Assembly (NCBI GenBank): GCA_024694625.1
Contig: JAILJP010000090.1
Coordinates: forward strand, 1-57,291
From: Lachnospiraceae bacterium
GTDB taxonomy: Bacteria > Bacillota > Clostridia > Lachnospirales > Lachnospiraceae
Direction of reading: 5' to 3'
DNA length: 57,291 bases
The position numbers and the translations under genes were made by a program. The notes beneath the pieces are model-generated. The model was not told where the DNA came from. It saw only the letters and a program-made list of their open reading frames with translations, and searched no databases. Shown in pieces: positions 8,571 to 18,364 of the stretch. The stretch's first letter is position 1. Each line of letters starts with the position of its first letter.

Positions 8571-9341
8571 ATGAGTACGAAAAAATCAGTTCTTTTAATT
8601 GGTGATACAAAAAGCTTTATGGTAAACGCCGTGACAAAGGGTCTAAAAGGTGAGGGATTTGATGTAATACAGACGTTTCCTAGTATCAATGAAATCAATC
8701 ATATTGAGGAAGTCCCTTCCATCTGGGTTATGTATTTAGATGATAAAGTAGAGGAACAGGGGGAAATTCTCGTCTATATCAAAGATAAAATCATCGAACA
8801 TAAACTATACTTTTTCTTTATCGGTAATCCCGGAGAAATCACAGACGCAGAGGTCTATTTGCCACCGGAAATGGTAAGAGAGAGCTTTGCCCGTCCGCTG
8901 AATCTGGGGGCTTTTGCAGCGGCTTTGGATGATGCCTATGCGGATGAAACAAAGGTTGCCGAAAAGAAAAAAATTCTGATTATCGACGATAATCCCACTA
9001 CCTTACACAACCTTCAGGCACAGCTGGAGAAAAAATATCGAGTGTTTATTGCATCTTCCGGTATTAACGGAATCTCATTTCTGGTAAAGCAACCGGTGGA
9101 TTTGATTCTTCTGGACTATGAAATGCCGGTGGCAGACGGCCCACAGGTTATGGAAATGATGAAGCAGGATTCTACTTTGTCATCCATTCCCATTATGTTT
9201 TTGACAGGAAAAAGTGACAAGGAAAGTGTGGTAAAAGCGGTTGCATTAAAACCGGTAAAGTATCTTTTAAAAACCATGCCTTCGGAAGATTTGCTAAAGG
9301 AAATTGACTCCTTTTTTGAAGGAAGGCAGGTGGGTCTATGA
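8571..9341 (+). CDS. Double-receiver response regulator without output domain
   Basis: A 256-residue protein with two CheY-like receivers and no DNA-binding or enzymatic domain. Receiver 2 (134-250) is canonical: acidic pair D139/D140 in ILIIDDN, phosphoacceptor D182 in ILLDYEMP, T212 in FLTGK. Receiver 1 (5-120) is divergent: IGDTKSF replaces the acidic pair, and its phosphorylation site (near D57) is uncertain. Such proteins usually relay phosphate or act through protein contacts. It overlaps the next gene, the hybrid kinase, by 4 nt (ATGA), which implies coupled translation and a shared pathway. Confidence 0.85.
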   Translation: MSTKKSVLLIGDTKSFMVNAVTKGLKGEGFDVIQTFPSINEINHIEEVPSIWVMYLDDKVEEQGEILVYIKDKIIEHKLYFFFIGNPGEITDAEVYLPPEMVRESFARPLNLGAFAAALDDAYADETKVAEKKKILIIDDNPTTLHNLQAQLEKKYRVFIASSGINGISFLVKQPVDLILLDYEMPVADGPQVMEMMKQDSTLSSIPIMFLTGKSDKESVVKAVALKPVKYLLKTMPSEDLLKEIDSFFEGRQVGL

Positions 9342-12286
9342 CAAACGAAGAGATGATTCGCACAAATGCCAAAGCTTTAGAGATGGAGCTTTTTGATATT
9401 TTTGAATCGGCCGAAGAAAGGCTTACCAAGTCAAATCAGCTGATTTCCTGGGGAAAAGAACTGGGGGATTTGAGAATGGAGGGAGCCGGGCATTACCATC
9501 GTTGCGTGTATTATTTTGCCAGAAAAGACGATTATCATTTGTTCAAGGATGAAGCTTTGCTCTGCGAGGCGTGTATGAGGGATACCGGTGCCAATACCTA
9601 TCTGACATCGGTTTATCTTCTTTTAGGGGTAGATGCAGCCAATTACGGACAGACTACCCTGAATCTGGACTATTTTCTTTTATCCAGACACTATAGCGAA
9701 CTGGAAGGAGACATTGCACTTCAATCTGTCGTGGATTTTTATCTTTGCGGATTTTATATTACCGTGGGGGAACTGGATGCAGCCTATGAGTGCGGCATAC
9801 GGGCAGTGAAACAGGCAGAGGAAGCAGAGGGTGGCGTGCGCTTTTTCGGAAGTGACCGGCTGGATATGACCTATAGTATGCTGGGACAGTGCTATATCTG
9901 GATGGGGCAGTTTGACAAAGCCCTGGAGTGTTATGAAAAAAGTGTGGAAAGAGAACAGCACTACACCCCGAGATACGATTGTCCCAATACAGCTTTATTG
10001 TATGTATTTCATATTATGGCTTTGCATGTATCCTATCAGGGTCAAAAGAGGGACGAGGAGTGTGAAAAATTTATTTGTTTGATGAAACAGTATCCTCCAT
10101 CACCGTCATTTTTCTTACACATTATTAATGTGACTCAGTTTTTGATTCAAATCGGACAGTTCAAATATGCCAGAGAAATTCTGCCTTTTTTGATGGATTC
10201 CAACCAAAATATGGATAATCCCAACTTTGATTTATACATTACCAATATCCAGATTCTTTTGGCAAAGGAGGATGGTGACAAAGAAGCTTATTATAAAGGG
10301 CTGGAGGATTATTATCTTCATACACTTAAAAATCGGCAGTTGCTTTTGAATAATATGCAGACATCTGTAAATCTTCGTATGGAAATGGAAAGAGTGCAAA
10401 AGGAAGTCCAGGAAGAGCGAAGCAATCTGGAAATTGCCAGAAAGTCCAACGAGGCCAAAAGTAACTTTTTATCCAATGTTTCCCACGAAATTCGTACGCC
10501 TTTAAATGCAATTTTGGGAATGGATGAGATTATTATGCGACAGACAAAAGATGATGACATTTATCAGTATGCCAGTGATATCAAAAGTGCCGGGCAGACT
10601 CTGCTTGGACTGATCAATGATATTTTGGATTCTTCCAAGTTGGAAGCCGGAAAGATAGATATTATTCCGGTGGAATATGACATTACCTCCGTTATCAACG
10701 ACCTGTCCAATATGATTCGACAGCGTGCAGAAAACAAGGGGCTGGAGTTTGAGGTAAAGGTAGCGCGCAATGTGCCCTTCCTCTTATACGGCGACGAGAT
10801 TCGAATCAAGCAGTGCGTATTAAATATTTTAACCAATGCAGTAAAATACACAGAAGCAGGAAAGGTGACTTTGGAAATCTATTCCAGAACGGCTACCAAA
10901 GAAGAACTGGATTCCTACAAGAATATTAAATTCAAAAACGCAGAGGGTCAGGATGTTACCGTGGATGAAAATTTTGGCTCCATTAGCGGTTCCTGTCCCA
11001 TTGTAATCGGTTTTCGAGTGTCGGATACCGGTATTGGTATAAAAAAAGAGGATATGAAAAAACTCTTTTCACGGTTTGAACGTATTGAAGAAAAGCGAAA
11101 CCGTACGATTGAAGGCACAGGTCTTGGAATGAATATCGTTCAGGGATTGCTTCAGCTGATGAATACGGAGCTTTTGGTGGAAAGTGAGTATGGCAAGGGT
11201 TCTGTTTTCTCTTTTGAGATTGTTCAGGGTGCCAGAAGCTGTGAACTTTTGGGAGATTACACAAAGCACTTAAATGAGATTAGCGGACAACGACAACAGT
11301 ATCAGTCCATGCTTTATGCTCCCAAGGCTAAAATTCTGGTGGTAGATGATACTGCGGCGAATCTTTCCGTAGTAAAGGGACTGTTAAAGCCTTCCGGTAT
11401 CCGGGTAGACACTGCTACAAGCGGAATGGAAACCCTGGAAAAAGTGAAACAAACATCCTACCATATTTTATTGATTGACCAGAGAATGCCGGGGATGGAT
11501 GGAGTGGAAACACTGCATGCTTTAAAAAAGATGGAGGGGAATCTGTCTTTGGAGGCGCCTTGTATTGCTTTGACTGCCAATGCGATTTCCGGAGCCAGAG
11601 AGATGTTTTTAAGCGAGGGATTTGATGACTATCTGACAAAACCCATTGATTTTGAAAAAATGGAAAAAATGATCCTTCACTATTTGCCGGAGGAATTGAT
11701 AGAAGAAAAACTTTTTCATATTGATGGACTGGATATTTCTGCAGGATTAAAAAACTGTGGAGACACCTTTGAAATCCTAAAAGAAACCATGGAAAACTTT
11801 GTTCTTTCATCCAAAGAGCAACCGGGAAAAATTTTATCTTTCCAAAAGGAAAAAGATTATCACAATTACACGATCCTAGTTCATGGATTAAAATCTGCAG
11901 CCAGGTTTATCGGTGCTTTGGAGTTGTCCCGGTTGGCAGAGTGTTTGGAAGTGGCCGGAGATAAGGAAGATGAGTCCTATATCGAAGAGAAAACACCGGA
12001 ACTTTTGCACTCTTACGAGAAACTTGGAAATGAAATCGGTGAAATTTTGGGAGTGGGAAGTGGACTTTTTGATGAGAACGGTCCCTTAATTGAAGAGAAC
12101 ACATTAAAAGAAATCTATGGTGGCGTTTTGGAATTTGCCAGTGCTTTTGATTTCGATATGGCAGAGCAGGTCTTTGATATGTTAAAGGAATACTCTCTGT
12201 CAAAGGAAGATGAGTCAAAAGCAGAAGAAGTGTACAAAGCCATTCGAAATGTGGATAGGGATAAACTATTGGAACTTTTATCATAA
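9338..12286 (+). CDS. Soluble TPR hybrid histidine kinase with receiver and HPt
   Basis: A 982-residue multistep phosphorelay kinase with no membrane segment. Order: TPR-like helical repeats (about 1-330, clearest around GQCYIWMGQFDKALECYEKS), coiled coil (335-375), HisKA with H383 in VSHEIRTPLN, HATPase (about 490-630, DTGIGI, GTGLGM), receiver with D764 in LLIDQRMPGMDG, and HPt with H849 in VHGLKSAARFIG. All phosphotransfer residues are present. The input is presumably a cytoplasmic partner bound by the TPRs. It overlaps the double-receiver gene and lies in line with the GGDEF gene, suggesting a relay that controls c-di-GMP (inference). Confidence 0.9.
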   Translation: MTNEEMIRTNAKALEMELFDIFESAEERLTKSNQLISWGKELGDLRMEGAGHYHRCVYYFARKDDYHLFKDEALLCEACMRDTGANTYLTSVYLLLGVDAANYGQTTLNLDYFLLSRHYSELEGDIALQSVVDFYLCGFYITVGELDAAYECGIRAVKQAEEAEGGVRFFGSDRLDMTYSMLGQCYIWMGQFDKALECYEKSVEREQHYTPRYDCPNTALLYVFHIMALHVSYQGQKRDEECEKFICLMKQYPPSPSFFLHIINVTQFLIQIGQFKYAREILPFLMDSNQNMDNPNFDLYITNIQILLAKEDGDKEAYYKGLEDYYLHTLKNRQLLLNNMQTSVNLRMEMERVQKEVQEERSNLEIARKSNEAKSNFLSNVSHEIRTPLNAILGMDEIIMRQTKDDDIYQYASDIKSAGQTLLGLINDILDSSKLEAGKIDIIPVEYDITSVINDLSNMIRQRAENKGLEFEVKVARNVPFLLYGDEIRIKQCVLNILTNAVKYTEAGKVTLEIYSRTATKEELDSYKNIKFKNAEGQDVTVDENFGSISGSCPIVIGFRVSDTGIGIKKEDMKKLFSRFERIEEKRNRTIEGTGLGMNIVQGLLQLMNTELLVESEYGKGSVFSFEIVQGARSCELLGDYTKHLNEISGQRQQYQSMLYAPKAKILVVDDTAANLSVVKGLLKPSGIRVDTATSGMETLEKVKQTSYHILLIDQRMPGMDGVETLHALKKMEGNLSLEAPCIALTANAISGAREMFLSEGFDDYLTKPIDFEKMEKMILHYLPEELIEEKLFHIDGLDISAGLKNCGDTFEILKETMENFVLSSKEQPGKILSFQKEKDYHNYTILVHGLKSAARFIGALELSRLAECLEVAGDKEDESYIEEKTPELLHSYEKLGNEIGEILGVGSGLFDENGPLIEENTLKEIYGGVLEFASAFDFDMAEQVFDMLKEYSLSKEDESKAEEVYKAIRNVDRDKLLELLS

Positions 12287-12296
12287 AAAATAGAAC

Positions 12297-12373
12297 CCAC
12301 CATCTCTGGTGGATTCTGGGGAGAGTAATATGAAAAAATTTATCAAAGAAACAATGTATTTGAGGAGTGTTTC
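12297..12373 (+). repeat. Dispersed hairpin element, copy A
   Basis: A stem-loop (CCACCA/TGGTGG, 12297-12312) follows the kinase gene. Next come GGGGAGAGTAATATGAAAAA (12318 on) and a second hairpin GAAACA (12348-12353)/TGTTTC (12368-12373) whose loop contains TTTGAGGAG. The same arrangement recurs at 57131-57220. A 27-codon frame begins at the ATG here, but the other copy has a different frame, so conservation is at RNA or DNA level. Confidence 0.55.
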
Positions 12374-12658
12374 TGTTGACAGTTTGTATATTACAAGAGA
12401 AAACTTAAAATAACCTTAAATTTAAAAATTATTTACGGAATTTTATAAAAAGATTTTCTCTCCCATTGGACTCATTTTTAAACATGTGTATGAGCTGATT
12501 GAAATAAAGGATTTATTTGTAAAATAGTCGCACTTATTGTGCTTTCACTCTTGAATTGTATGTAGTGGATTGCTAAAATATTATAATATAGATAAAAAAC
12601 TACTCAAATGTATAAGTTATGTAGTTTTCTTATTTTTCACTTGAAGGGAGATTTGACT
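12374..12658 (+). promoter_or_regulatory. Leader of the first Cache chemoreceptor
   Basis: AT-rich stretch with a perfect TATAAT at 12582-12587 but no good -35. A hairpin AAAACTAC/GTAGTTTT (12596-12628) falls at the expected 5' end of the transcript. I see no riboswitch signature in the rest of the gap. Confidence 0.4.
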
Positions 12659-14764
12659 ATGAAAAGGCTATTTCAAAATCTAAAAATTGGACTGAAAATC
12701 GGTATTACCGTGGCTTTGGTTTTGGTTATCGGACTTGGTACGGTTATGATTTCCTCAGTCAACAGTGTACGAAGCACGACACAGGTGGATGCACAGAACC
12801 GCCTGGGAGAATTGGCAAATGCACGTGCCAGCTATGTTACACAGTTTATTGACGAGTTTCGTGAGTACTACAAAGCATTGTCTACAAACCCCGTGGTTGT
12901 AGACGGACTGTCCCATCCGGATGACCCGGAAAAGGTGGCATTGGTACAAAAAACAGTTGAAAATTACGCAGCTGCTCGAACCGATATGGAGGAGATCTGC
13001 GTAGGAACACCGGAGTTGTATCTGATTGCTCACAGCAATCCGGATGCGGCAGGTACAAGCATTTCGGATGACCCGGAAGTCTGGCAACAGCGTCGAGAAG
13101 GCGTGGATGCCGCAGACAACAATGTCTGGTTCCGAGGAGCGACAGTCAGCAGTTCTACCGGTTTATTTGTAGGAAATGTGTATTCTGGTGTATATGATGC
13201 CAGCGGAAACTTTATCGGCTATACCGGTGGTGGATGCTTCTTGCAGGATTTAACCGACAAGGTTTACAGCATGGACCTAAACGGATACGAAGAAGCTCAG
13301 GTATATGTTATCAGTACTTCTAATATGAACTATGTTATGTCTCCGGATGAAGAAGAAATCGGCGCTGAGGTAACAGAGGATGATTATGATGTCATAGAAG
13401 CTGCCGAGAAAAACGGCAAAGGCGTTATGGAATATACAGATGAAATCACAGGAAAAGTTTCTCTTTTGGCTTATGAAGCGATTCCGCAGTATAATATGGT
13501 TCTTTATGTATGTGATACAGAAGATGAGATTTATGCGGCTGTCAACCATCTTTCTTTGATGATTATGATTTTGTGTATTGCAGTTTTGGTTGTCAGCTTA
13601 TTGGTAGTTATCATTATCACGCGAATCATTTCCGGCGAATTGGCTCATATTAGTAAAGTAATTACTCAGGTTGGTACCTTGGATTTGACTCAGACCAAAG
13701 CATTGGAAAGATATCGTGGCAGAAAAGATGAAATTGGCCAGATTGCAAAGGCTATGGGAACGCTGACAGAGGCAGTTCGAAATGCAGTTGTAAACCTTAT
13801 GCAAAAGGCAGGAGTGCTGACCACATCTTCCGGAGATATGCAGGACAGTACCACCCAGACAGCTTCTTCTATGGAACACATCAATGGTGCAGCTACAGAG
13901 CTTGCCAATACCGCTACCAGCACTGCAGAAAATATCACTGATATTTCTATGCGGATGCAGGATGTGGAAGAAGTTATGGAAACCAGTATGACCAATACCA
14001 AGACATTGGAAAAGGCCAGTACTCAGATTCGTTCTACTGTGGATACTGGTATTTCTAATGTAGAACAGTTAAAAGATATTTCAGCACAGTCGCTGGATGC
14101 CTTCAATAGAATCTTTGAAGGTATTGACAATATTTCCGAAAGTTCTGCAAAGATTAGTGAAGCCAGCGATATGATTAAGTCCATTGCACAGCAAACCAAT
14201 CTACTTTCGTTAAACGCTTCTATTGAGGCAGCCCGTGCCGGTGAAGCTGGAAAGGGATTTGCAGTAGTGGCAGATGAAATTCGTGAACTTTCCGATCAGT
14301 CATCCGCTAGTGTTGAGACCATTAATGACATGTTGGAAGAGTTGCAGAGAAATACAGACAACGCTGTGAAGCAAAGTGGTTTGGTTCGGGATTATGTAAA
14401 CCGTCAGCAGCAGTCAGTTACGGAAACAGCAGAAAGCTTTACCGGTATTGCAGAACAGATTGGCAGCGTCAATGATGCAATCAGCAGTTTGGATGAAGCC
14501 AACAAGTCATTGGCTCAGGGTGTCAAAGATATTTCTGATTCCATCAGCAATTTGTCAGCTATTTCCGAAGAGAATGCTGCGACTGCACAGGAATTAAATG
14601 CGACTACAGAAAACGTCAATGCAAACGTTGAAAACCTTGACTTCCAAGGCAAAGGAGTTGCAGATGCAGCTATTGAGTTACAGGAGATTGTGGGAGTATT
14701 TAAGACTGAGGAATCTGGAGAGATAATGACGGGAAATATTCCGGAGGAAGAACCACAGGAATAA
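12659..14764 (+). CDS. Methyl-accepting chemotaxis protein, Cache-HAMP type
   Basis: A 701-residue chemoreceptor: TM1 (13-33), extracellular dCache-like sensor (about 40-295), TM2 (299-325), HAMP (to about 380), methylation helices and the signalling tip with [18 protein letters not shown] (511-528). The C-terminus ends in glutamate-rich [10 protein letters not shown] without an obvious CheR-tethering pentapeptide. The start at 12659 is preceded by GAAGGGAG; an ATG at 12608 lies inside the leader hairpin and is rejected. The ligand is unknown; dCache domains usually bind amino acids, amines or organic acids. Confidence 0.92.
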   Translation: MKRLFQNLKIGLKIGITVALVLVIGLGTVMISSVNSVRSTTQVDAQNRLGELANARASYVTQFIDEFREYYKALSTNPVVVDGLSHPDDPEKVALVQKTVENYAAARTDMEEICVGTPELYLIAHSNPDAAGTSISDDPEVWQQRREGVDAADNNVWFRGATVSSSTGLFVGNVYSGVYDASGNFIGYTGGGCFLQDLTDKVYSMDLNGYEEAQVYVISTSNMNYVMSPDEEEIGAEVTEDDYDVIEAAEKNGKGVMEYTDEITGKVSLLAYEAIPQYNMVLYVCDTEDEIYAAVNHLSLMIMILCIAVLVVSLLVVIIITRIISGELAHISKVITQVGTLDLTQTKALERYRGRKDEIGQIAKAMGTLTEAVRNAVVNLMQKAGVLTTSSGDMQDSTTQTASSMEHINGAATELANTATSTAENITDISMRMQDVEEVMETSMTNTKTLEKASTQIRSTVDTGISNVEQLKDISAQSLDAFNRIFEGIDNISESSAKISEASDMIKSIAQQTNLLSLNASIEAARAGEAGKGFAVVADEIRELSDQSSASVETINDMLEELQRNTDNAVKQSGLVRDYVNRQQQSVTETAESFTGIAEQIGSVNDAISSLDEANKSLAQGVKDISDSISNLSAISEENAATAQELNATTENVNANVENLDFQGKGVADAAIELQEIVGVFKTEESGEIMTGNIPEEEPQE

Positions 14765-14774
14765 AGTCTTTGAT

Positions 14775-14803
14775 GTGACAATTTTATACGGATATGCTAT
14801 AAT
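14775..14803 (+). promoter_or_regulatory. Sigma-A promoter of the 14864-17290 operon
   Basis: GTGACA (14775-14780), 17 nt, TATAAT (14798-14803), with an extended TGC before the -10. GTTG begins 8 nt after the -10. Confidence 0.8.
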
Positions 14804-14806
14804 GTG

Positions 14807-14839
14807 TTTGGTTGCGGGGAAATTTTCTTCGCAACCAAA
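14807..14839 (+). promoter_or_regulatory. Stem-loop at the 5' end of the operon transcript
   Basis: TTTGGTTGCG and CGCAACCAAA form a perfect 10-bp stem followed by TTTTG. It begins almost at the predicted transcription start, so it may protect the 5' end or act as an early attenuator rather than end the previous gene. Confidence 0.6.
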
Positions 14840-14863
14840 TTTTGTATATAAAAGAGAGTAAAA

Positions 14864-15277
14864 ATGACAGATCGTACAGTATTAAAAAAAGTATTTCAGT
14901 GTTCTGATAATGGAGTGGATTTCATTGTGAACCTAAAGGAGGATATTTTTGATGAGGCCCTTCGTCGCTCCAGAGAAGAGAGAAGCAAGAACCTTTCTAC
15001 TGTATCCGAGTTAGAAGGACTGGTAATACAAATCAAATTTATGATTATTGAAAAGTTGGAAGAATTAATTCTTGCCTATGGGAAAGATGAAGATGAATCA
15101 GACCATGCAATTACCGTTTATGGTATGTGTCCATATGATGATATTCGGTGCGAGATTCTTCCTGATGGAACACCCTTGATTTATCTGGATAAAAGGGATG
15201 AATATGAAAGAAAGTTTAAGGATACAATTATTTCTGACTTGGAAGTAATGACAAAGATTCGTTTTAACGAACGATAA
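14864..15277 (+). CDS. Small cytoplasmic protein of unknown function between chemoreceptors
   Basis: A 137-residue acidic, soluble protein with no signal peptide or membrane segment. I do not recognise a family. Helix-rich segments with charged residues occupy 25-75, and a more strand-like stretch (HAITVYGMCPYDDIRCEILP) sits at 84-105. AAGAGAG lies before the ATG. It is the first gene after a strong promoter and is followed 18 nt later by a chemoreceptor and then a substrate-binding lipoprotein, so it may modulate that receptor (inference from position only). Confidence 0.7.
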   Translation: MTDRTVLKKVFQCSDNGVDFIVNLKEDIFDEALRRSREERSKNLSTVSELEGLVIQIKFMIIEKLEELILAYGKDEDESDHAITVYGMCPYDDIRCEILPDGTPLIYLDKRDEYERKFKDTIISDLEVMTKIRFNER

Positions 15278-15295
15278 AAACGAGGAGGAGTGTTA

Positions 15296-17278
15296 ATGGC
15301 GAAACAAAAGAAACAAGGATCGATTCGTGGAAAGGTATTGTTATCCATTGTACCGGTAGTAGTGATTTTGGTCCTTGTACTTGTAGGCATTTCTACAGTA
15401 ATTTCCAGAAGCCGTCTGGAAGAAATGGCAAAGAATCAATTAAATTCTTCTATTACCAACCAGACCGATAATATTGAGTCTTGGATGAATGAGAATTTGA
15501 CATTCTTTTCCACGGCAAAAACTACGATTGAGCAGCTAAAACCGGATGAGGCCGGACTACAGCTTTTGTTGGATACCTATTATGGTTCAAATTCAGCAGC
15601 GCCTGATGGACTTTACATCGCGACACAAAGCGGAGCTTATTATAAAGCGTCAGAATCTCAGCATAGTGTAAGCAATCCGTTGGAAAGCCAGTGGTATCAA
15701 CAGGGGCTTAGCCGTATTAATATGGATTATGGTACCGCCTACTTGGATGAAGAAGGAAATTATGTTATTTCCGCATCCGGTATTTTGAACGACGGCTCCG
15801 GTGAAGTAAAGGTAATTTCCGCAGATGTGGGATTGGATCAGATTAGTATCATTGTTAACTCCGGTGTAAAGATGGATGGTGCATCATCATTTTTGGTAGA
15901 CACTTCTGATAATACTATTTTGGCGCACAGAGATTCAGCTAAGGTTGGTACCAATCTTTCCGAAGATGAATCCAAACTGATGAAGGGTGTTGCGGAAAAG
16001 GTTTCCAAGAGAAATTATAACCAGACCACAATTGCTGATAGTTTGGTAAGTTTCAGTGAGATTTCAGGTACAGAGTGGTTGTTGGTTTCTTACGTGCCCA
16101 CATCAGTGGTATATGCATCTGTACAACAGCTTACCGCCATCATGGTTGCGGCAGGTTTGATAGCAATTTTGCTTTTGGTTGTGATTATTCTTGTAATGAC
16201 CAATCGATTGTTCCGTCCTCTTGCATCTATTACACAAAACATTGCAGATATGTCTGCCGGAGATTTCACTATTGATATTACAGCAGACAGTAATGATGAA
16301 ATTGGCTTGATGGGATCAAAGGTTCAGGAATTTGTTGAAAGCATGCGACAAATGTTATCCAGCATCAATGAAGAATCCTCCAAGCTAATGGAACAGTCGG
16401 AGAATTCCGATGAAGTTTCAAAGTCCATGTATGACGCATCTTCTTCTCAGGCTGAAGCCATGGAGGGATTGAACAATACAGTAAATCAGTTGTCTATTGC
16501 GGTTACAGAAATTGCAGAAAATGCGACCACACTTGCAATGGTAGTATCCGATACTAGAGAAAATTCCGACAAGGCCAGTGATTCCATGAAGGAAACCGTT
16601 GAGATTTCCAAGAAAGGTCGAGAGGATATGGAGCGTCTTGGTATCGCTATGGAAGGTATCCAAAATGCAAACAAGACTTTGGCAGATTCCATTGATAAGG
16701 TGGGTACCGCTTCCGAAGAGATTACTTCCATTGTTGGAATGATTGGTGAGATTGCTTCAGAGACAAATCTGCTTTCATTGAATGCTTCCATTGAAGCAGC
16801 CAGAGCAGGAGAGGCAGGTCGAGGCTTTGCAGTAGTTGCTTCTGAAATCGGAAACCTTGCAAACAACTCTTCACAGTCTGCTCAGGATATTGCAAATCTG
16901 ATTCACGAAATCAGAAACCTGATTACCGACGTTATTCAGCAGGCAAATGAGTCTGCAAAGAGTATTGAAGAAAACTCAGAACTGATTCACCAGGCAATAG
17001 CCACATTTGATCAGATTTATCAAAATATTGAATTGTCCAATGAACGCTTGAACGCAGTAGTAGATAATATTTCTACTGTTAGTGATGTTGCTACCAGTGT
17101 TGCAGCGATTTCTGAAGAGCAGGCGGCTTCAACGGACGAGATTCTCGAAACCTCCAGAGATATGGTGGAACATGCAAACAACATTACACAGAGTTCTCAG
17201 GATGTGGCAGACAACTCCCACGAGTTGGCAGATACATCACAGACCTTGGCAGACCATGTTGCACAGTTTAAGATTTAG
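15296..17278 (+). CDS. Methyl-accepting chemotaxis protein, Cache-HAMP type
   Basis: A 660-residue chemoreceptor: TM1 (14-36), extracellular dCache-type sensor (38-275), TM2 (279-301), HAMP (to about 355), signalling domain with tip [25 protein letters not shown] sits 7 nt before the ATG at 15296; a GTG two codons upstream overlaps that site and is less likely. A sugar-type binding lipoprotein starts 12 nt after the stop, suggesting the receptor may read the loaded binding protein, as Trg and Tar do in enterobacteria (inference). Confidence 0.92.
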   Translation: MAKQKKQGSIRGKVLLSIVPVVVILVLVLVGISTVISRSRLEEMAKNQLNSSITNQTDNIESWMNENLTFFSTAKTTIEQLKPDEAGLQLLLDTYYGSNSAAPDGLYIATQSGAYYKASESQHSVSNPLESQWYQQGLSRINMDYGTAYLDEEGNYVISASGILNDGSGEVKVISADVGLDQISIIVNSGVKMDGASSFLVDTSDNTILAHRDSAKVGTNLSEDESKLMKGVAEKVSKRNYNQTTIADSLVSFSEISGTEWLLVSYVPTSVVYASVQQLTAIMVAAGLIAILLLVVIILVMTNRLFRPLASITQNIADMSAGDFTIDITADSNDEIGLMGSKVQEFVESMRQMLSSINEESSKLMEQSENSDEVSKSMYDASSSQAEAMEGLNNTVNQLSIAVTEIAENATTLAMVVSDTRENSDKASDSMKETVEISKKGREDMERLGIAMEGIQNANKTLADSIDKVGTASEEITSIVGMIGEIASETNLLSLNASIEAARAGEAGRGFAVVASEIGNLANNSSQSAQDIANLIHEIRNLITDVIQQANESAKSIEENSELIHQAIATFDQIYQNIELSNERLNAVVDNISTVSDVATSVAAISEEQAASTDEILETSRDMVEHANNITQSSQDVADNSHELADTSQTLADHVAQFKI

Positions 17279-17289
17279 GAGGTGGTGTT

Positions 17290-18285
17290 ATGAGATTACA
17301 TAATACGAAATATCGTTTCTTAGCATATTTACTTGTTTGTGTTCTGTCTATTGGCCTCTTCACAGGTTGTGGCAGTTCCGCTTCAAAGAGTGCTTCCGGT
17401 GGTGGAAAAATTCTCTTTGTTATGACAGATGTAGATGATTCCTTCCGTGCCAGCTTGGCAGATGCCATTACGGAAGCAGCAGAAAAGAGTGGTCTTACCA
17501 TTGATTACCAGGAAAGCGGAAATAGCGTGGATGATCAAAAAAATATTATTGAAAAGGCTGCAGAAAGCGGATATGCAGGTTGTATCTGCAGACTTGCGGA
17601 TGTAAATACTGCACTTCAAATGGAAGTGGCTGCAGGGGATATGCCCATTGTTTTTGTAAACAACGATCCTACATCAGAGCTTTTAAAAGACTCTAAATAC
17701 GTATACGTAGGTTCACCGGAAGAAGATGCTGGAACTTACGAAGCTGAGTATGTTTGGGAAAAACTTGGAAAACCTTCTTCCATCAATTTGATTATGATGA
17801 AAGGCGAAAAGGGACATTCCGCTACAGAAGGTCGTACGAAGGCAGCAGTAAGCTATTTTAGAGACAACGGTGTAGATGTAAACCTTACCTTTTCCGATTA
17901 TGCCAACTGGACATCGGAAAACGCTTATGAGTATATGGGTATCGCTTCAGCTGTTGGTGCAAAATATGACGCAGTAATCTGCAACAATGATACCATGGCG
18001 TTGGGGGTTGTAGATTACATGAAAGACAATGGCATTTCTACCAAGGATATTCCTGTATGTGGAGTTGATGCTACCGCAGATGGATGTGCATCCATTGCAG
18101 AGGGTGGTATGCAATTTACCGTATTACAGTCAGCAACCGGACAGGGAGAAAAAGCAGTGGAAGCCATTGCTATTATGGCAAAGGGCGGAAGCATTTCCGA
18201 TGTGGAAGGTGCAACAGAAGACGGAAAATACATTTGGGTAGACTTTGAAAAAGTGGATGCATCCAATGTAGCCGATTATCAATAA
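17290..18285 (+). CDS. Substrate-binding lipoprotein, RbsB-type
   Basis: A 331-residue periplasmic-binding-protein fold of the ribose/galactose class (Peripla_BP_4). A signal peptide ends in the lipobox LFTGC (C at about 27), so the mature protein is lipid-anchored outside the membrane. Family features are ILFVMTDVDDSFRASL, ICNNDTMALGVVDYM and CGVDATADG. No permease or ATPase gene is adjacent; it is directly behind a chemoreceptor (12 nt). A role as a sensing rather than transport component is likely (inference). Substrate unknown, probably a sugar or sugar-like signal. Confidence 0.9.
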   Translation: MRLHNTKYRFLAYLLVCVLSIGLFTGCGSSASKSASGGGKILFVMTDVDDSFRASLADAITEAAEKSGLTIDYQESGNSVDDQKNIIEKAAESGYAGCICRLADVNTALQMEVAAGDMPIVFVNNDPTSELLKDSKYVYVGSPEEDAGTYEAEYVWEKLGKPSSINLIMMKGEKGHSATEGRTKAAVSYFRDNGVDVNLTFSDYANWTSENAYEYMGIASAVGAKYDAVICNNDTMALGVVDYMKDNGISTKDIPVCGVDATADGCASIAEGGMQFTVLQSATGQGEKAVEAIAIMAKGGSISDVEGATEDGKYIWVDFEKVDASNVADYQ

Positions 18286-18320
18286 GTTTTGAGAGCATTG
18301 ATTTCAATGAAAGAAATAAT

Positions 18321-18355
18321 AAAACAGGACTTGGGTTATTCCAAGTCCTGTTTTT
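18321..18355. terminator. Bidirectional terminator
   Basis: AACAGGACTTGG pairs with CCAAGTCCTGTT, flanked by an A-run and a T-run, between two convergent genes. Confidence 0.88.
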
Positions 18356-18364
18356 GGTATAGAA

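Noticed and set aside
8571-8950. Separate gene for the first receiver of the double-receiver protein
   Set aside because: No stop, ribosome binding site or frame change separates the two halves.
12331-12414. 27-codon frame starting MKKFIKETMYLRS with a good ribosome binding site
   Set aside because: The related element at 57159 keeps the nucleotides but not the frame, so a conserved peptide is unlikely.
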